DNA of 64,000 nt from Rhynchosporium graminicola (lineage: Eukaryota; Ascomycota; Leotiomycetes; Helotiales; Ploettnerulaceae), in assembly GCA_900074885.1 (NCBI GenBank), contig FJUW01000005.1, positions 92,242 to 156,241 of the forward strand, in the 5' to 3' direction. The notes under the pieces are model-generated. The model saw only the letters and a program-made list of their open reading frames with translations. It had not been told where the DNA came from and did not search any database. Positions 1 to 11,799 of the stretch are shown here, one piece after another. Position 1 is the stretch's first letter; each line of letters starts with the position of its first letter. The translations under genes were made by a program, and so were the position numbers.

Positions 1-1961
1 TAATAAAACAAACCATATAGAGGCAAATTGCCATATAAAGCACCCTGAGCTTATACCTAATAAATCGACTAATAATAAGAAGAAGTCGAAAGGTAAAGGC
101 GCTAAAGAATCAAAAGAGGAGTCTACTAAGGCCCTTATGAGTTCTTTCAGTAGTACTAGTAGTAGTAGTAGTACAGCAGATCAAGCTTACGCTACTATAT
201 ATAACTATAGAATAGTACTCGATTCTAGCGCTTCTGAGCATTATACACCGAATAAAAGCTGGTTATTAGACTATAAACCTGTTTCCAAGAAGTCTATTAC
301 TATCGCTAATAGTGATATTTTGCCTATAATAGATAGAGGAGATATCCCTATAATCACTAGGGAAGGCGATAGAGTACTTATTAAAGACGTAAATTACGTA
401 CCTAGCCTTAAAACTACTCTCCTAAGCTCTAAGGAACTAACTAATAAAGATTAGAAAGTTACCTTTAATAAAAAGGGTGCAAATATATCTAATAGCTCTA
501 TTAATATAGAAGCTAGATAGCATTTTAATACATACTACTTAGAAGTAGACGTAAATCATAAGCTGCTCGAGCCTGTGTCTTTTAAGGTAGACTCTAATAA
601 AAGTAGTAAATTAGACCTATACTATAAGCGTCTTTTGCATACTAATAAGGAGTTTATCTATAAGACTATAGAAGGATCTAAAGGATTAAAAATCCAAAAG
701 GAGTTAGATTTATCTGACTGTTCTGCCTGTAATAGCGGTAAAATACATGCTATAAGCAGTACTAAGCCTATATCGGATACCCCTCCGCTTACTGTCTTTA
801 ATATAGATATAGCAGGCCCTTTTAAGATTAAAGGTCTAAAGGGAGAAAGATTCTTCTTAACTATTACATGTAGAAGCTCTAGAGCTATTTGGGTATACGC
901 TCTAAAACATAAGGCTAAGGCGTATAATACCTTGATCGAGTGGTATAATATAATAACTACTCAATTTAAGTAAGGTATATCAAAAATCGTCGCTAAAATT
1001 AGAGCCTTTAAGCTAGATAACGCCGGGGAGTTTAAATCTAATAAATAGACTATCTTTTATAAAGATAAAGGTATTATTTATGAATATACTAGTCCTTACT
1101 CTCCTGAGCAAAACGGTATAGCAGAGCGTTTAAATCGATATCTTATAGAAAGGCTTATAGCTATCTGTACAGATAAGAATATACTCTTGTTCCTTTAGCC
1201 TTAAATAATCCAAGGAATAGCTTATATAAAGAATCGCTCTCATAATTCGGTTATTAAAAAGAGTCCCTTTGAAGTTCTCTTCGGTAAAAAGCCTACTCTT
1301 AATTATATTAGAGTATTAGGCTCTCTTACTTATTTTCTTATTAATAAAAGGACTAATAAGTTTGAAGATAAATCCGATAGAGGTATACTCGTAGGGTATA
1401 AGTCTGCAAATAACTTCTTAGTATATATACCTGAGAAGAGAGCTATTATAAGCTCTAAAAACGTCCTAATTAAGGAAGATTTAACTTTTAAGGACGAAGT
1501 GATCTCTAAGGAAGAATTAGAATCCTTTAATAAGAAACTTAACGATTGCGAGACCTCTGACCGTTCAAATCGCGTGATTTCTTCACCTATAAATACTCCT
1601 AAAACAGACTTATCTAGGGCTGAAAAATCGGAGAAAATCGATAGTAAAACAGCTAATAATTCATTAAATAAAGAAAAAGTCATAGAAGATATAGAACTTA
1701 ATCTCTTTAACGATATAGCTGAAGAGGTACTTATAATAGAAATACCTAAACGAGGTATAAAACGTAGAAGGGACTACTCTAATTAGGTACCTAACGTTAC
1801 TACTAGAAGTTACGCTAAAGACCCTGATATAGCCTTAGCTATTCAGAATAATAAGCGATTAATTCAAGAGCAGAAAGAGGCTTATAGCGTATATAAAAAC
1901 GTTATTAACTTAGCTTGCTAAGCTTTTATTAGCTCTAAATCAGACGAAGAAATTAGGCTAT
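1..1961 (+). mobile_element. Copia (Ty1-type) retrotransposon relic, gag end to integrase
   Basis: RIP-degraded Copia polyprotein, cut by the window start on the left. In order one sees the tail of a gag zinc knuckle (HIEANC, then HPEL, within 1-60), a Ser-rich linker, the protease (about 185-430, DSSAS where DSG is expected), the GAG-pre-integrase region (about 600-740, LDLYYKRLLHT), and the integrase core with its three acidic positions: FNIDIAGPF near 800, FKLDNAGEF near 1010 and SPYSPEQNGIAERLNR near 1087-1137. The typical linker LFGKKPTLNYIRVLGS follows near 1278. Stops are mostly TAG at Trp/Gln sites (e.g. 452, 1045, 1198), as RIP produces. It ends at a single N (1962), and its last 149 bases recur at 3305-3454, so RT and RNase H of this copy are not seen here. 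Confidence 0.88.
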
Positions 1962-1962
1962 N
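1962..1962. other. Single-N assembly join
   Basis: One undetermined base. The 149 bases before it (1813-1961) reappear nearly unchanged at 3305-3454, where the same Copia frame continues into RT. Sequence directly after the N is unrelated to integrase. This looks like a contig join or an unresolved repeat, not native continuity. Confidence 0.75.
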
Positions 1963-2747
1963 AACTAGATAACTTAGAGGACTTAATTAAATCGTTTATG
2001 ATTATTAATAAATGAATCTAGGAATAAGTAAAGGAGAAAGGAGGATATTTTACGCTTATTTACTTCCGAAAACCCTAATTTGTATAGTAACTTAGTAAAT
2101 ATTAAGGAAATTTCTAACTTTACTTAAATAATAAATATACTTATAATAATCCGATAGAAATAGATAAAGTAGAAAGAGGATCTAAGGGCTAAGCTAAGAA
2201 AGATAAACGCTGAGAGAAGGGCTTATATTATATATATAGTAAGCTAAGATATCTTACTTATAATTATTCTCAGAAGAAGAAATAAGAAGGGAAACCCTAG
2301 AATAAACCTAAGAGAGAATTCGAACTAGCAGAAAGGAAGCTAGATTACCGAGAGGCTTCTAGCGTAGAATGGAGTTCATAGGACTTTATAGCTTATAAAT
2401 CTAGCGAGGAATTCGAAGAGAACTTAGTTAAACTTCTAGATAAAGACTAAGAAAGCTAGAGTATTATAGATAAAAGAAACTATCTGCATAATAATCTTCT
2501 ATATAATAATAAAAGCTAGACTCTTCGAAATCATAATAATAGAAGAAGAATATAGGCTTATAATAGAACTAAGTCCGATTTTATAGAGCATTATCGAACT
2601 TATAATATATCTAACTTAGATATAGACTACGTTATTACTTACTATAATACTATTACTATCATATTCTAAGAAAATATAAGGGATATTAAGAAACGACTAG
2701 ATTATTATATAGCTAATCTCGAAAGAGAACCTGAACTAAAGGAATTC
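1963..2747 (+). repeat. RIP-degraded fragment of an unclassified element
   Basis: AT-rich, with a broken plus-strand reading frame carrying many TAG codons (roughly 2220-2745; segments such as KREFELAERKLDYREASS and LDYYIANLEREPELKEF can be read). The low-complexity charged composition resembles the C-terminal part of a fungal retrotransposon gag, but no zinc knuckle or pol motif can be confirmed. It is bounded by the N at 1962 and by an inverted LTR at 2748. Confidence 0.45.
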
Positions 2748-3304
2748 TGTGAAAATTGAAGGTGGAAATCGGCCAAAAGTCAGAATAACAGAATAATAGG
2801 TAATCAATTTGACTTGCTTTACTTGCTTGCTTACTTGCCTTACTTGCTTGCTTACTTGCTTGCTTACTTGCTTACTTACTTGCTTACTTGCTTACTTGAA
2901 GAGAGCTAACTACAGGAGAGATTCTAGCTACTTATATAGCTATATGAGCTCTCTAGAATATTCTATACTACGTAATACAGAACTCTATAGAAGAAGACAC
3001 GTATACCGTAGAATCATACTACGTTAGTAGTACGTTAGTAGAAACCTCTAGAAGTACGATATGCATACTAGAGAGTAGTAGAACTCTATCGAGAACCTTT
3101 ATGGTAACTCTAATAGAGTATGCAGGGTACAGGCCGTTGACAAGGTACAGGGTGTAGGTGCCAGGTACAACAAGGTACATGGGCAAGGTACTGAACCAGG
3201 TACTAAGACCATGTACTGACAAGGTACAGGGTGTGTATGCTAATGCAGGCAAAACTGACCAAGGTAATGGTAAACTGACCAAGGTACTGGTTACAAATCC
3301 AACA
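2748..3304 (-). mobile_element. LTR of Copia family A, inverted
   Basis: Reverse complement of the LTR found at 5219-5681, 13250-13738 and 17247-17718. On the plus strand it begins TGTGAAAATTGAAGG and ends AAATCCAACA; in element orientation it starts TGTTGGATTTGTAAC. It is longer than the other copies (557 bp) because of a CTTG/CTTA expansion at 2809-2898. The flanks (AATTC left, ACCCT right) give no target-site duplication, so it is not a simple solo insertion here. Confidence 0.85.
2809..2898 (+). repeat. CTTG/CTTA tetranucleotide expansion inside the LTR
   Basis: About 90 bases of alternating ACTTGCTT and ACTTACTT motifs. The corresponding place in sibling LTRs holds only about 10-20 bases, so this is a local microsatellite expansion. 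The apparent reading frame over it is an artefact. Confidence 0.85.
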
Positions 3305-5218
3305 ACCCTGATATAGCCTTAGCTATTCAGAATAATGAGCGATTAATTCAAGAGCAGAAAGAGGCTTATAGCGTATATAAAAACGTTATTAATTTAGCTT
3401 GCCAGGCTTTTATTAGCTCTAAATCAGACGAAGAAATTAGGCTATCACCTGATCCGGAAAGAATCCTTATTAAAAAGGACCCGGAAGTAGTTATCTACGA
3501 GCCTAAGAGCTATAAAGAAGCTATAAATAGTCCTTATAAGGATTATTGGCTAAAAGCTATAAATAAAGAAATTGCCTCTCTTGAAAATCATAATACGTGG
3601 AAAGTAGTCGATAGTAATACTAAGACTATAAAACTACTAAAAACTCGCTGGGTCTATAAGATCAAAGAACTAGAGAGCGAGTACTACGAATTCAAAGCTA
3701 GATTCGTAGCTAAGGGGTTTGAGCAATTATACGGTATAAACTACCTAGATACATATGCTAGTGTAGTAAAGCAAATGGCTTAGCGTCTGATATTTGCCTT
3801 AGCAGTACTCTATAAGTAGTATATATATAAGATCGATATGATCTCCGCTTTTACACAGAGTGATATAGACGTTAATACCTTATATATTTGCCCCCCGGAA
3901 GGCGTAGATTATTACGCTAATAAACTCCTCCTACTCTGGAAAGCGTTATATAGTCTTAAGCAATCAGCTAGACTATAGTTTATTATGCTAAAGGAGGTAT
4001 TAGTTAATAAATTCGGATTTAAGTCAATCCTATCCGAAAATTGCATATTAGTTAATAAAGAGCTTAAGATTATAATCTGTATATACGTGGATGATCTAGC
4101 TCTAATTAGCCTTGATATAAGTACTATTAAGTCCTTGATTGAAGAATTAAAACACTTCTTTAAACTCAAGGACTTAGAGCTAATAAAAGACTATTTAGGT
4201 ATTGAAATTGACTATAATAGAGATCAGGGCTATATGAAGCTCTATCAAGCTAGCTATATAGAGAAGGTACTAGCTCGGTTTGACTTATCAGATTATAAAC
4301 CGAAGAATACGCCTATAGATTCAAAGGTCAAATTAGAACCTAATCCTAATAAGGCTACTAAGGAAGATATATCATAGTTTCAGCAAGTAATAAGCTGCTT
4401 ACTATTCCTTACGCTAGCTACTAGGCCTGATATAAGCTACGCTGTGATCAAATTAGCTAGGTTCTCTAGTAACCCTAGCGATACGCATATCTTAGCTGCA
4501 AAGAACGTACTTAGATACCTTAGAGGTTCTATTAAACTAGGCTTAGTTTATATTAATAGCTCTAGTAAATACGTTAGCGGATACTGCGATTCTGACTATA
4601 CCGGAGATATTAGTACGGCTAAGTCCACTAGTGGCTATTCCTTCTATATAGGAAGCTGCTTATTCTCTTAGAAGTCGAAGTTATAATCGATTATAGCTCA
4701 GTCTACTAAAGAAGCTGAATATATAGCTATTAATTCGGCAGTTAAAGAATTAATCTATATAAGACAACTTCTTATCGAATTAGGCTATTACTTCTAAGAG
4801 AGGTTCCCGGTGTTTACTGATAATAACGGCGCTTTATTGCTCTCTAAAAACCCTTAATTCCATAAGAGAACTAAGCATATAGCTATGAAGTACCACTTCA
4901 TTAGGGACCTAATTAATCAAGGTACTATAGATTTAATCTATATTAGTACTTTGAAGCAAAAGGCAGACGGGTTTACTAAAGCCCTAGATAGGCCTAAATT
5001 TAAGGAGTTTATAAAACACCTTGAACTAGCTAATTAGAGCTAGTAATTCAGATTGTTATAAGAGAATTAGGTTTATTTAACCTAGGAGGGTAGCTACGAG
5101 GTAGCATTTCCATTCCTTATTATATTTCTTTGTAATAATCCAAGGGTAGTCGATTAGTGATTTACCCTATATATAGTTCTGTTTTAAAACTAACTATAAG
5201 GCTCTGATTAAGGGGGCG
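3305..5218 (+). mobile_element. Copia family A relic: RT and RNase H
   Basis: RIP-damaged pol 3' half. The RT starts near 3590 (TRWVYKIKE, then FKARFVAKGFEQ near 3695-3735), with VDD catalytic motif CIYVDDLAL at about 4078-4104 intact, then SLKQSARL, YLGIEIDY and QASYIEKVLARFDLSDYK. RNase H follows (GYCDSDYTGDISTAKSTSGY near 4580-4640; EAEYIAINSAVKELIYIRQ near 4711-4770; KHIAMKYHFIRD near 4875). Frame breaks are mostly TAG (e.g. 3781, 3976, 4375, 4669, 4855). A purine tract (AAGGGGGCG, about 5210) sits directly before the 3' LTR, as expected for a polypurine tract. The first 149 bases duplicate 1813-1961. Confidence 0.9.
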
Positions 5219-5681
5219 TATTGGATTTGTAACTAGTACCTTGGTCAGTTCTGCCTGCATTAGTATACACACCCTGTCCCTTGTTAGTATATGGTCTTAG
5301 TACCTAGTTCAGTACCTTGCCCATGTACCTTATTGTACCTGGTACTTATACCTTGTACCTTGTCAATAGCTTATACCCTATATACTCTATTAGAGTTACT
5401 ATGAAGGTTCTCGATAGAGTTCTACTACTCTCTAGTACGCATATCGTACTTCTAGAGGTTTCTACTGACGTACTACTGACGTAGTATGATTCTACGGTAT
5501 ACGTGTCTTCTTCTATGGAGTTCTGTATTACGTAGTATAGAATATTCTAGAGAGCTCACATAGCTATATAAGTAGCTAGAATCTCTCCTGTAGTTAGCTC
5601 TCTTCAAGTAAGCAAAAAGCAATTCGTATTAATCACGTATTATTCTGACCTTTTAGCTGATTTCCACCTTTAATTTTTACA
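5219..5681 (+). mobile_element. 3' LTR of the Copia family A relic
   Basis: Follows the polypurine tract of the pol above, which fixes LTR orientation and family. It starts TATTGGATTTG (TG turned to TA) and ends TTTTTACA. It aligns along its whole length with 17247-17718. Confidence 0.88.
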
Positions 5682-5829
5682 GTATAGAATATTCTAGAGA
5701 GCTCACATAGCTATATAAGTAGCTAGAATCTCTCCTGTAGTTAGCTCTCTTCAAGTAAGCAATTAAAGCAAGTCAAATTGATCACCTATTATTCTGACCT
5801 TTGGCCGATTTCAACCCTTAATTTTCACA
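5682..5829 (+). repeat. Second, partial LTR copy directly behind the 3' LTR
   Basis: 148 bases repeating the last third of the same LTR (from GTATAGAATATTCTAG to TTTTCACAG), abutting the first copy. It is less RIP-mutated at its very end (CACA kept). This suggests unequal recombination or a truncated second element rather than a normal LTR pair. Confidence 0.75.
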
Positions 5830-6960
5830 GTATTAATAGGAGCAATAGCTTAATTAATCTTTAGAAGATAGTAATTAATAAGTAGCTAGAGGTCTATAGT
5901 AAGGGCGCGGGCTTAATAAGTAGTAATATTATCTCTAGCTCCGGTAGTCTTACTAGTAGTAACTAGATTAGTAATCTATTTTATCTATATAGCGTTAAAA
6001 GTAAGTATTTCCGCTATAATAACTAATAGAGTACTTTCTCTAATAATAGAAATAAGAGTAGCAGATTTAGTCTCTAAGACAGGAGAGATTAATAGTAATA
6101 TAAGTAGGAAGGCAGTAGTAGTATCGATAGTTAAAGTTAACTTTAGAGGTTTTAGAGACTTAGGCTAAGATATAAGTTCCTCGTCTGCTTCATCGAAGTC
6201 GTTATTAATAGACCCTGGACCGGTTTCTTCCTTAATAATATTACTCTTAATAGTATCTCTAATAGTATCCTCCGCGAGCGCACTTCTACTTATCTTCTTA
6301 TATTCGGGGAATCTAAGTCTATCTAGTATAGAAGACTCTCGACTGCTTCGGCGTAGTTATATATAAGAGGGCCCGCTATCTTACTTTAACTAACGAGATC
6401 TCTTATATTTATAAGATTAAGTTCGTAAGAGAGAGCTTTATAGAAGTTATAGAGATTTATAGAAGTCGTAGAAGTTATAATATTAGAAGGAGTTAAGGTC
6501 GAGGATACGTAAGGCTAAGCATAAGGCTAAGGGCGTAAAAATATTATAATAAGGTTTTTTACTAGAATTATACTATAGAGATAATACTAATTAAGAGAGA
6601 GAGTTTAGCTTTCTCTAGTATACTCTACTCCTAAGGTATAGAAGTAGATAGCGCGTATAGTCGAAGTTATCGAGTACAGATAGGGTAGAAGTCGTTAAAG
6701 TTATACTAAAAAGGTAATACTAGCTTAAACTGCTTCCGGGTAGATATTACTACTTCTTAGCGAGGTGATAATCTTTTCTTATATTATATTAGAGCACGGG
6801 AGGTAATAACGTGACTTATATTCGCCCTTAAGGGTGCGCGTGGTAAAGAGAAGAAAAGATAAGGAGAAGAGGTTCTACTCTCGACTCCTTCTTTAAGGTA
6901 TAGCTGTAGGGCTATGCTGACTAATCTGCCGCGGTAGCTAAGGCTTGCCTAGAGGCCTTG
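5830..6960 (-). mobile_element. Inverted 5' fragment of a Gypsy element related to 7180-16181
   Basis: The part from about 6100 to 6930 is the diverged reverse complement of the LTR and leader of the Gypsy starting at 7180: 6155-6380 matches 7930-8150 inverted (GGTTTCTTCCTTAATA against its complement; TAGTATAGAAGACTCTCG against CGAGAGCCTTCTATACTA) and 6770-6930 matches part of the LTR inverted. 5830-6100 shows no recognisable coding. No pol is present, so this is a truncated head. Confidence 0.7.
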
Positions 6961-7179
6961 GGCTCCTCACGTACAGGTCGTGATATAGGAGTAGCTATTA
7001 TTTAGTTCCGGTATTACTTTAGGCGTCGAATTTAGAGTCGGATTATTACGGCCAGATCGTATAGCCCTAGGGACGTACTCCGGCATATAGTTCTTAGATC
7101 CAGGAGGCTTACTACGCTTCTTTCATAAAAAAACTTACTCCGGGATATTAACCTCTAGTGCTAGAACTTCGTCCTTAAC
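6961..7179 (-). mobile_element. Host Copia C segment, left of the Gypsy insertion
   Basis: Read on the minus strand across the Gypsy insertion (16363 to 16182, then 7179 downward), a frame appears with acidic stretches and the basic motif PPGSKNYMPEYVPRAIR, typical of the linker between integrase and RT in Copia polyproteins. Continuity across the TTAAC target-site duplication supports it as the insertion host. Confidence 0.6.
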
Positions 7180-7410
7180 TATTACGGTCCATACTATAAC
7201 GGCCTCAGGCTCCTAGGCATTATAGCAGGCAGGGCTAGCGGGATGCGGTTAGTGCGTACTAGAGGATGATTAGTTAGTATAGCCCTACGGTTATACCTAG
7301 AGAGAGAGTCGAGAGTAGAAAGCTCCTCTCTATCTTTTCTTCCCTTTACTTAGTGCACCCTTAAGGGCGAATATAACTCGTTATCTACTCCCCGTGCCTC
7401 TGCTATAATA
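7180..7410 (+). repeat. 5' LTR of Gypsy G
   Basis: 231 bp, starting TATTACGGTCCATACTATAACG and ending CTCTGCTATAATA. The same length and order of blocks as 15951-16181. Preceded by TTAAC. Confidence 0.93.
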
Positions 7411-8149
7411 TAAGAAAAGATTAATTATCTCGCTAGGAAGTAGTAATATCTATTTAGAAGCCTTAAAGCTAGTACTACCTTCTTATTACGACTTCTACGA
7501 CTTCTACCCTACTTGTACTCGATAACTTCGATTATACGCGCTATCTACTTTTATACCTTAGAAGTAGAGTATTTCAGAGAAAGCTAAACGTCCTCCCTTA
7601 ATTAGTATTACTTTTATAGTATAATTCCACTAAAAGATCCTATTGTGATATTTTTTGCGCCCTTAGCCTCGTGCTTAGCCTTGCGTATCCTCGACCTTAA
7701 ACCCTCAGAACCCCCACGACCTCTGCGAAGCTCCCTCCTACGATTCTAAACTTATAAAAGGAATCCAAAGTGAACCTAATTAGTAACCTCCTGATACTTC
7801 AAATATATACTCTACTAAGAGACTTTAAGAACGTGCTTACTCTCGCGCTATATTAATCTTCACCCCCTTAAATAGGTTACTATTAAGCTTTAGGTCCCTC
7901 TTAAGCGCGTTTTTTTAGCTATAGCGGGCCCTCCTATATGCAACCGCGCCGAAGCACTCGAGAGCCTTCTATACTAGATAGACTCGGGTTCCCTGAATAG
8001 AAGAGGAAGAGCGAAAGCGCGCTAGCGGAGGATACTATTAGAGATACTATTAAGAGTGATACTATTAAGGAAGAAACCGGTTCAGGGTCTAATAATAACG
8101 ACTTCGAGGAAGCGGACGAGGAACTTATACCTCTAAAGTTAACCTTAAC

Positions 8150-9335
8150 TATTAACGCTACTACTGCCCCCTTACTTATATTATCTCTAATCTCTCTTAC
8201 TTCGGAAATACGAAGTGCTATACTTACTCCTTAAACTAACTCTCTGCTAGAATTCATTATAGCGTCTCCTAGTTTCTTAGATAAGCAGATATAAGTTATG
8301 AATACTACTATTACTACTATTATAACTACTACTCTCGCTTTAGAGGCTAACGCTAATACTACTAGGAAGTCACGATCTCTTACTATAGATCTCTAACTTG
8401 CTATAGATTACTTTCTTCTAAAACTTAATAATACTATAAAGGCTATTAAGTCTTATCGAGTTAAGTTCCCTTGCTTTCTCTTTACTAATTATAATAGTAA
8501 GATTAAGTACGATACGTAGAAGATAGATATAAAGCTCTTCTTAGAAGAATATTCCGGTAACTTTCTCGCTAGCGATATATAAGTTAAGGCTTACTTTAAG
8601 TGTACTAGAGGAGAAGCTAAGATTATTATCCTCTAATATATAGATACTAGCGCTAATAGCTAATTTAAGACTACTTCTAATATCCTTAGAGGTTTAGACT
8701 AGCGCTTCTTTAATTATAATTATATCTAGTGTACTAAGGCTGCTTACGAGAACCTAAAGATAGCCGGAAATATGACTTATAACTAGTTCCGAGTTAAGTT
8801 TACTAATCTCGCTATTACTAGTAAGATCTCTAGAGATAGATAGTTTAAGGACGTCCTTAGGAAGATCTCCCTTATATTAAAAGCTTATATTATAGCTAAA
8901 AAATATAAGATAGATAGTAACTATAACCTCCTCGATAAGTACCTAGCTATTATAGATCGCGAGTCTCGTAATATTACTACTAAGGAGAACCTTATTAAGA
9001 AGGTAGCTCTTATTACTATTACTCTCGTTAGAACTCTAAGTATTCTTAAGAGAGAGACCTCTATTAGTATCGAACGTGCTACTAAGAGTAGCTCCTGGAT
9101 TAATAATCGCGCTACTAAGTTAGCTATACGATTCACTTCTAAGACTATCTCACGAGTACCTCGTATCCCCGCTGCTACTAATACTTATCGCCTCTATAAG
9201 AAGGAAAGTTATTAAGCTCGTGAATACCTTAACGCTATAAAGATCGCTAAGATAACTAGCTAGACTATAGAGGATATCGCTGCTATATATAGCGCGGAGG
9301 AAGATAATGATAAGGATAGCTTATAACCTGTTAAG
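8150..9335 (+). pseudogene. Gypsy G gag remnant
   Basis: Broken frame from about 8297 (MNTTITTIITTTLALEAN) through a conserved-looking gag core: VKFPCFLFTNYNSKIKYD near 8464-8517, IDIKLFLEEYSGNFLASDI near 8527-8583, AYFKCTRGEAKIIIL near 8592-8636 and NMTYNWFRVKFTNLAI (TAG read as Trp) near 8770-8815. This is the usual fungal Metaviridae gag layout before a protease. Many in-frame TAG/TAA codons show RIP. No zinc knuckle is confidently visible; a basic stretch sits near 9030-9200. Confidence 0.7.
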
Positions 9336-9389
9336 GTTAACGAGCTATCGGGAAACTCTTAAGCTATAGAATAGTCTCCTCCTATAGTA

Positions 9390-11393
9390 AATGCCTCGAT
9401 TTATAGAAAGACTTGAATACTGATTTCTGTTCTCTTACTAGAGGGAACTAATTCCTAGTTAATATTAAATTAGAAAGAAATAGATTATTTATTAAAATAA
9501 CTATATATATCGATAGCGGAGTAAATATCTTTAGCGCGCTTTATACTTCTATCGCTCTCTAACTCCGTAACCTATTAGGCGTTAAAATCTTTACTCTCCT
9601 TAAACTAATTATACTTACTAGCTATAATAGATAAGCTAGCGCGGTTATTACTTATATAATTCTCCTTACTCTTATAATAGATTACTATCGCGTTAACTTC
9701 CTATTCTTAATTACTAGCTTAGGAAGTAATAATATACTTATTAGCTAGAAGTTCTTAGAGTACTATAACCTTAAGCAGAATTATAATCGCTGAACGAAGA
9801 ACTATTTAGAATAGCTATTTAATATACTACTATAGTATTACTTCGATAAACGTCTCGAGCTACTCTTACCTCCTAAGACGCCCGTGTTAAATATATAGCA
9901 CTAGCTAGACTAGTAATAACAAGATACTCTATTTGAATAAGAGCTCTCTGCGGTATAAGCTCCCTTATCTCTTTAACTAAAGAAGATTTAAAAATATCCT
10001 TCCTTATTCGTTAGAGAGCTTAAGTAAGAGTTCCTAAGAATAAACGAGTTACTTACTAATTACTAACTAACGAATTCCCCTTTTACTACTCGTGATCCTA
10101 TATTAAGAGTTAAGTAAGCTAATTAAGCTCTCTAACGCTAGACTAACGCTATAGTAGTTCGCCGGGCTAAAAGGGAGCTATATAAAACTAATATTAACTT
10201 AATTTCTGCTGCTTCTATATACTAGTTCTACTTATATCGGAAATACTATAAAAAGGCCCCTGATAACGATTCGGAAGTTCTTATTACTTCCTTTAAAGAG
10301 ATCTAAGACGAGATTAAAACGATATTAGAACGAGCTCGCTGCTATTACTATAGAGTTATTAGCTCTTAATATAGGTCTATCCTCGTTAGAGGCTCGCGAA
10401 GCTAAGTACTAGTAGAACGATAAGCTAGTTATAGAACGCCTCCTTAAGAAGTAGAAGGAGTTTAAAGAGCTATTCTCTACTAGAGCCTCAGACGACCTTA
10501 TAGTAAGAAGACCTGCTATTAACTATAAGATTAAGCTTACTAGTGAAAATACGCTTATAACTGAACCTCTCCGGCGTATACTAGACGAATACCTCGCTAA
10601 GGCTAAGCGTTATATTACTGAGAACCTCTATAAAGGCTTTATCGTATTATCTAATGCTCCTTAGGCTATACTAATACTAATAGCTAAAAAAGCAGGTAGT
10701 AAGCTACGATTTTATATTAACTTTCGGAAGCTGAATAAGCTTACCTAGAAGGACTTATACCCTATTCTATTAATCGATAAGATAATAGCACGAATCTCTA
10801 AGGCGAAAATCTTTATAAAGGTCGATATTCAATAGGTATTTCATAAAATCCGCATATCGAAAGATTCTGAAGATTTTACTATCTTTCGCACTCGATACGG
10901 GATATATAAGTATAAGGTGCTTCCCTTTAGTCTTATAAATAAGCTAGCTACTTTTCAGCGTTTTATTAATAATATATTAATAAATTATTTAGACGACTTC
11001 TACTCGGCGTACTTAGATAATATCTTAATCTATTTAGACTTAGAGGTAGAGTATAATATCTACGTACGAAAGATTCTCGAGATTCTATAGGCTTATAGCC
11101 TTTAAGCTAATATTAAGAAGTCTGAATTCGGCGTTACTCGTATAAAGTTTCTTAGATTTATTATTAGTATTAATAGAATTGAAGTTAATCCCGAGAAGAT
11201 TAAGGTTATTAAGAACTAGGAGTATACTAGTAACGTTCGCAGCGTATAGAGCTACTTAGGGTTTTATAACTTCTACTAATAGTTTATTAAAAACTATAGT
11301 AGTATCTGCTGACTGCTTATATTACTAATTAGAAAAGACGTCCCCTTTCACTTCAGTAGAGCCTATAAGGAAGCATAGGAGTATCTACGGTAC
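9390..11393 (+). pseudogene. Gypsy G protease and reverse transcriptase remnant
   Basis: An aspartic-protease-like stretch lies at about 9460-9800 (IYIDSGVNIFSALYTS, with the DSG motif). The RT follows: FYINFRKLNKLT near 10710, IFIKVDIQ near 10810, DFTIFRTRYGIYKYKVLPF near 10870-10925, and the catalytic box AYLDNILIY near 11008-11034, where the second Asp is Asn. Then SEFGVTRIKFLRFII, IEVNPEKIKVIKN and SYLGFYNFY lead towards RNase H. The reading stops at 11393, where the 1.7-kb LTR element entered. Confidence 0.85.
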
Positions 11394-11561
11394 TGTCACG
11401 GGTGAGTAACGCGTACGCAGATAGTCAAGTGTAGTATTTAAGAAGTTCGATACAGGAGAGAGTCAGGTTCTAGCTTAGCTCCGAAGGAAAACATGCGGGT
11501 GCCGCTAGGCTTAGTAAGTATACGTATCGCCGGTGCTTAATCCTGGGGCTCGCCCCTTATA
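11394..11561 (-). repeat. Terminal repeat (left copy) of the 1.7-kb LTR element
   Basis: 168 bp; 3' LTR in element orientation. Differs from 12934-13101 mostly by C/T and G/A transitions. Confidence 0.88.
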
Positions 11562-11799
11562 TTACTCCCCTCCTCCTGCCTGTTTTCCAGCGGAGACTAA
11601 AATCAAATCCCAAAATTAATCTTCTTTTTCTTTAACTATAATAGCTCGCGCTCCGGCTAGTTGTCGTCGCTCTCGTATCTATTCCTCTAGCGAGCCGACT
11701 ATATCGACTCGCACTTAAGACTTAAGTAGTTCTGCTATCGCTATATAGCTTTAGCCTCCTTTCTTATAGTCTTGCGCTATCTTTACAGTAGCTGCCTTC

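Noticed and set aside
2809..3027. Open frame with Thr-Cys-Leu-Leu repeats
   Set aside because: A translation of the CTTG/CTTA microsatellite inside an LTR, without an ATG.
11396..11416. GGGTGAGTAACGCG resembles a universal bacterial 16S rRNA string
   Set aside because: The match is short, sits inside a transposon LTR that occurs in three copies, and nothing else of 16S surrounds it.
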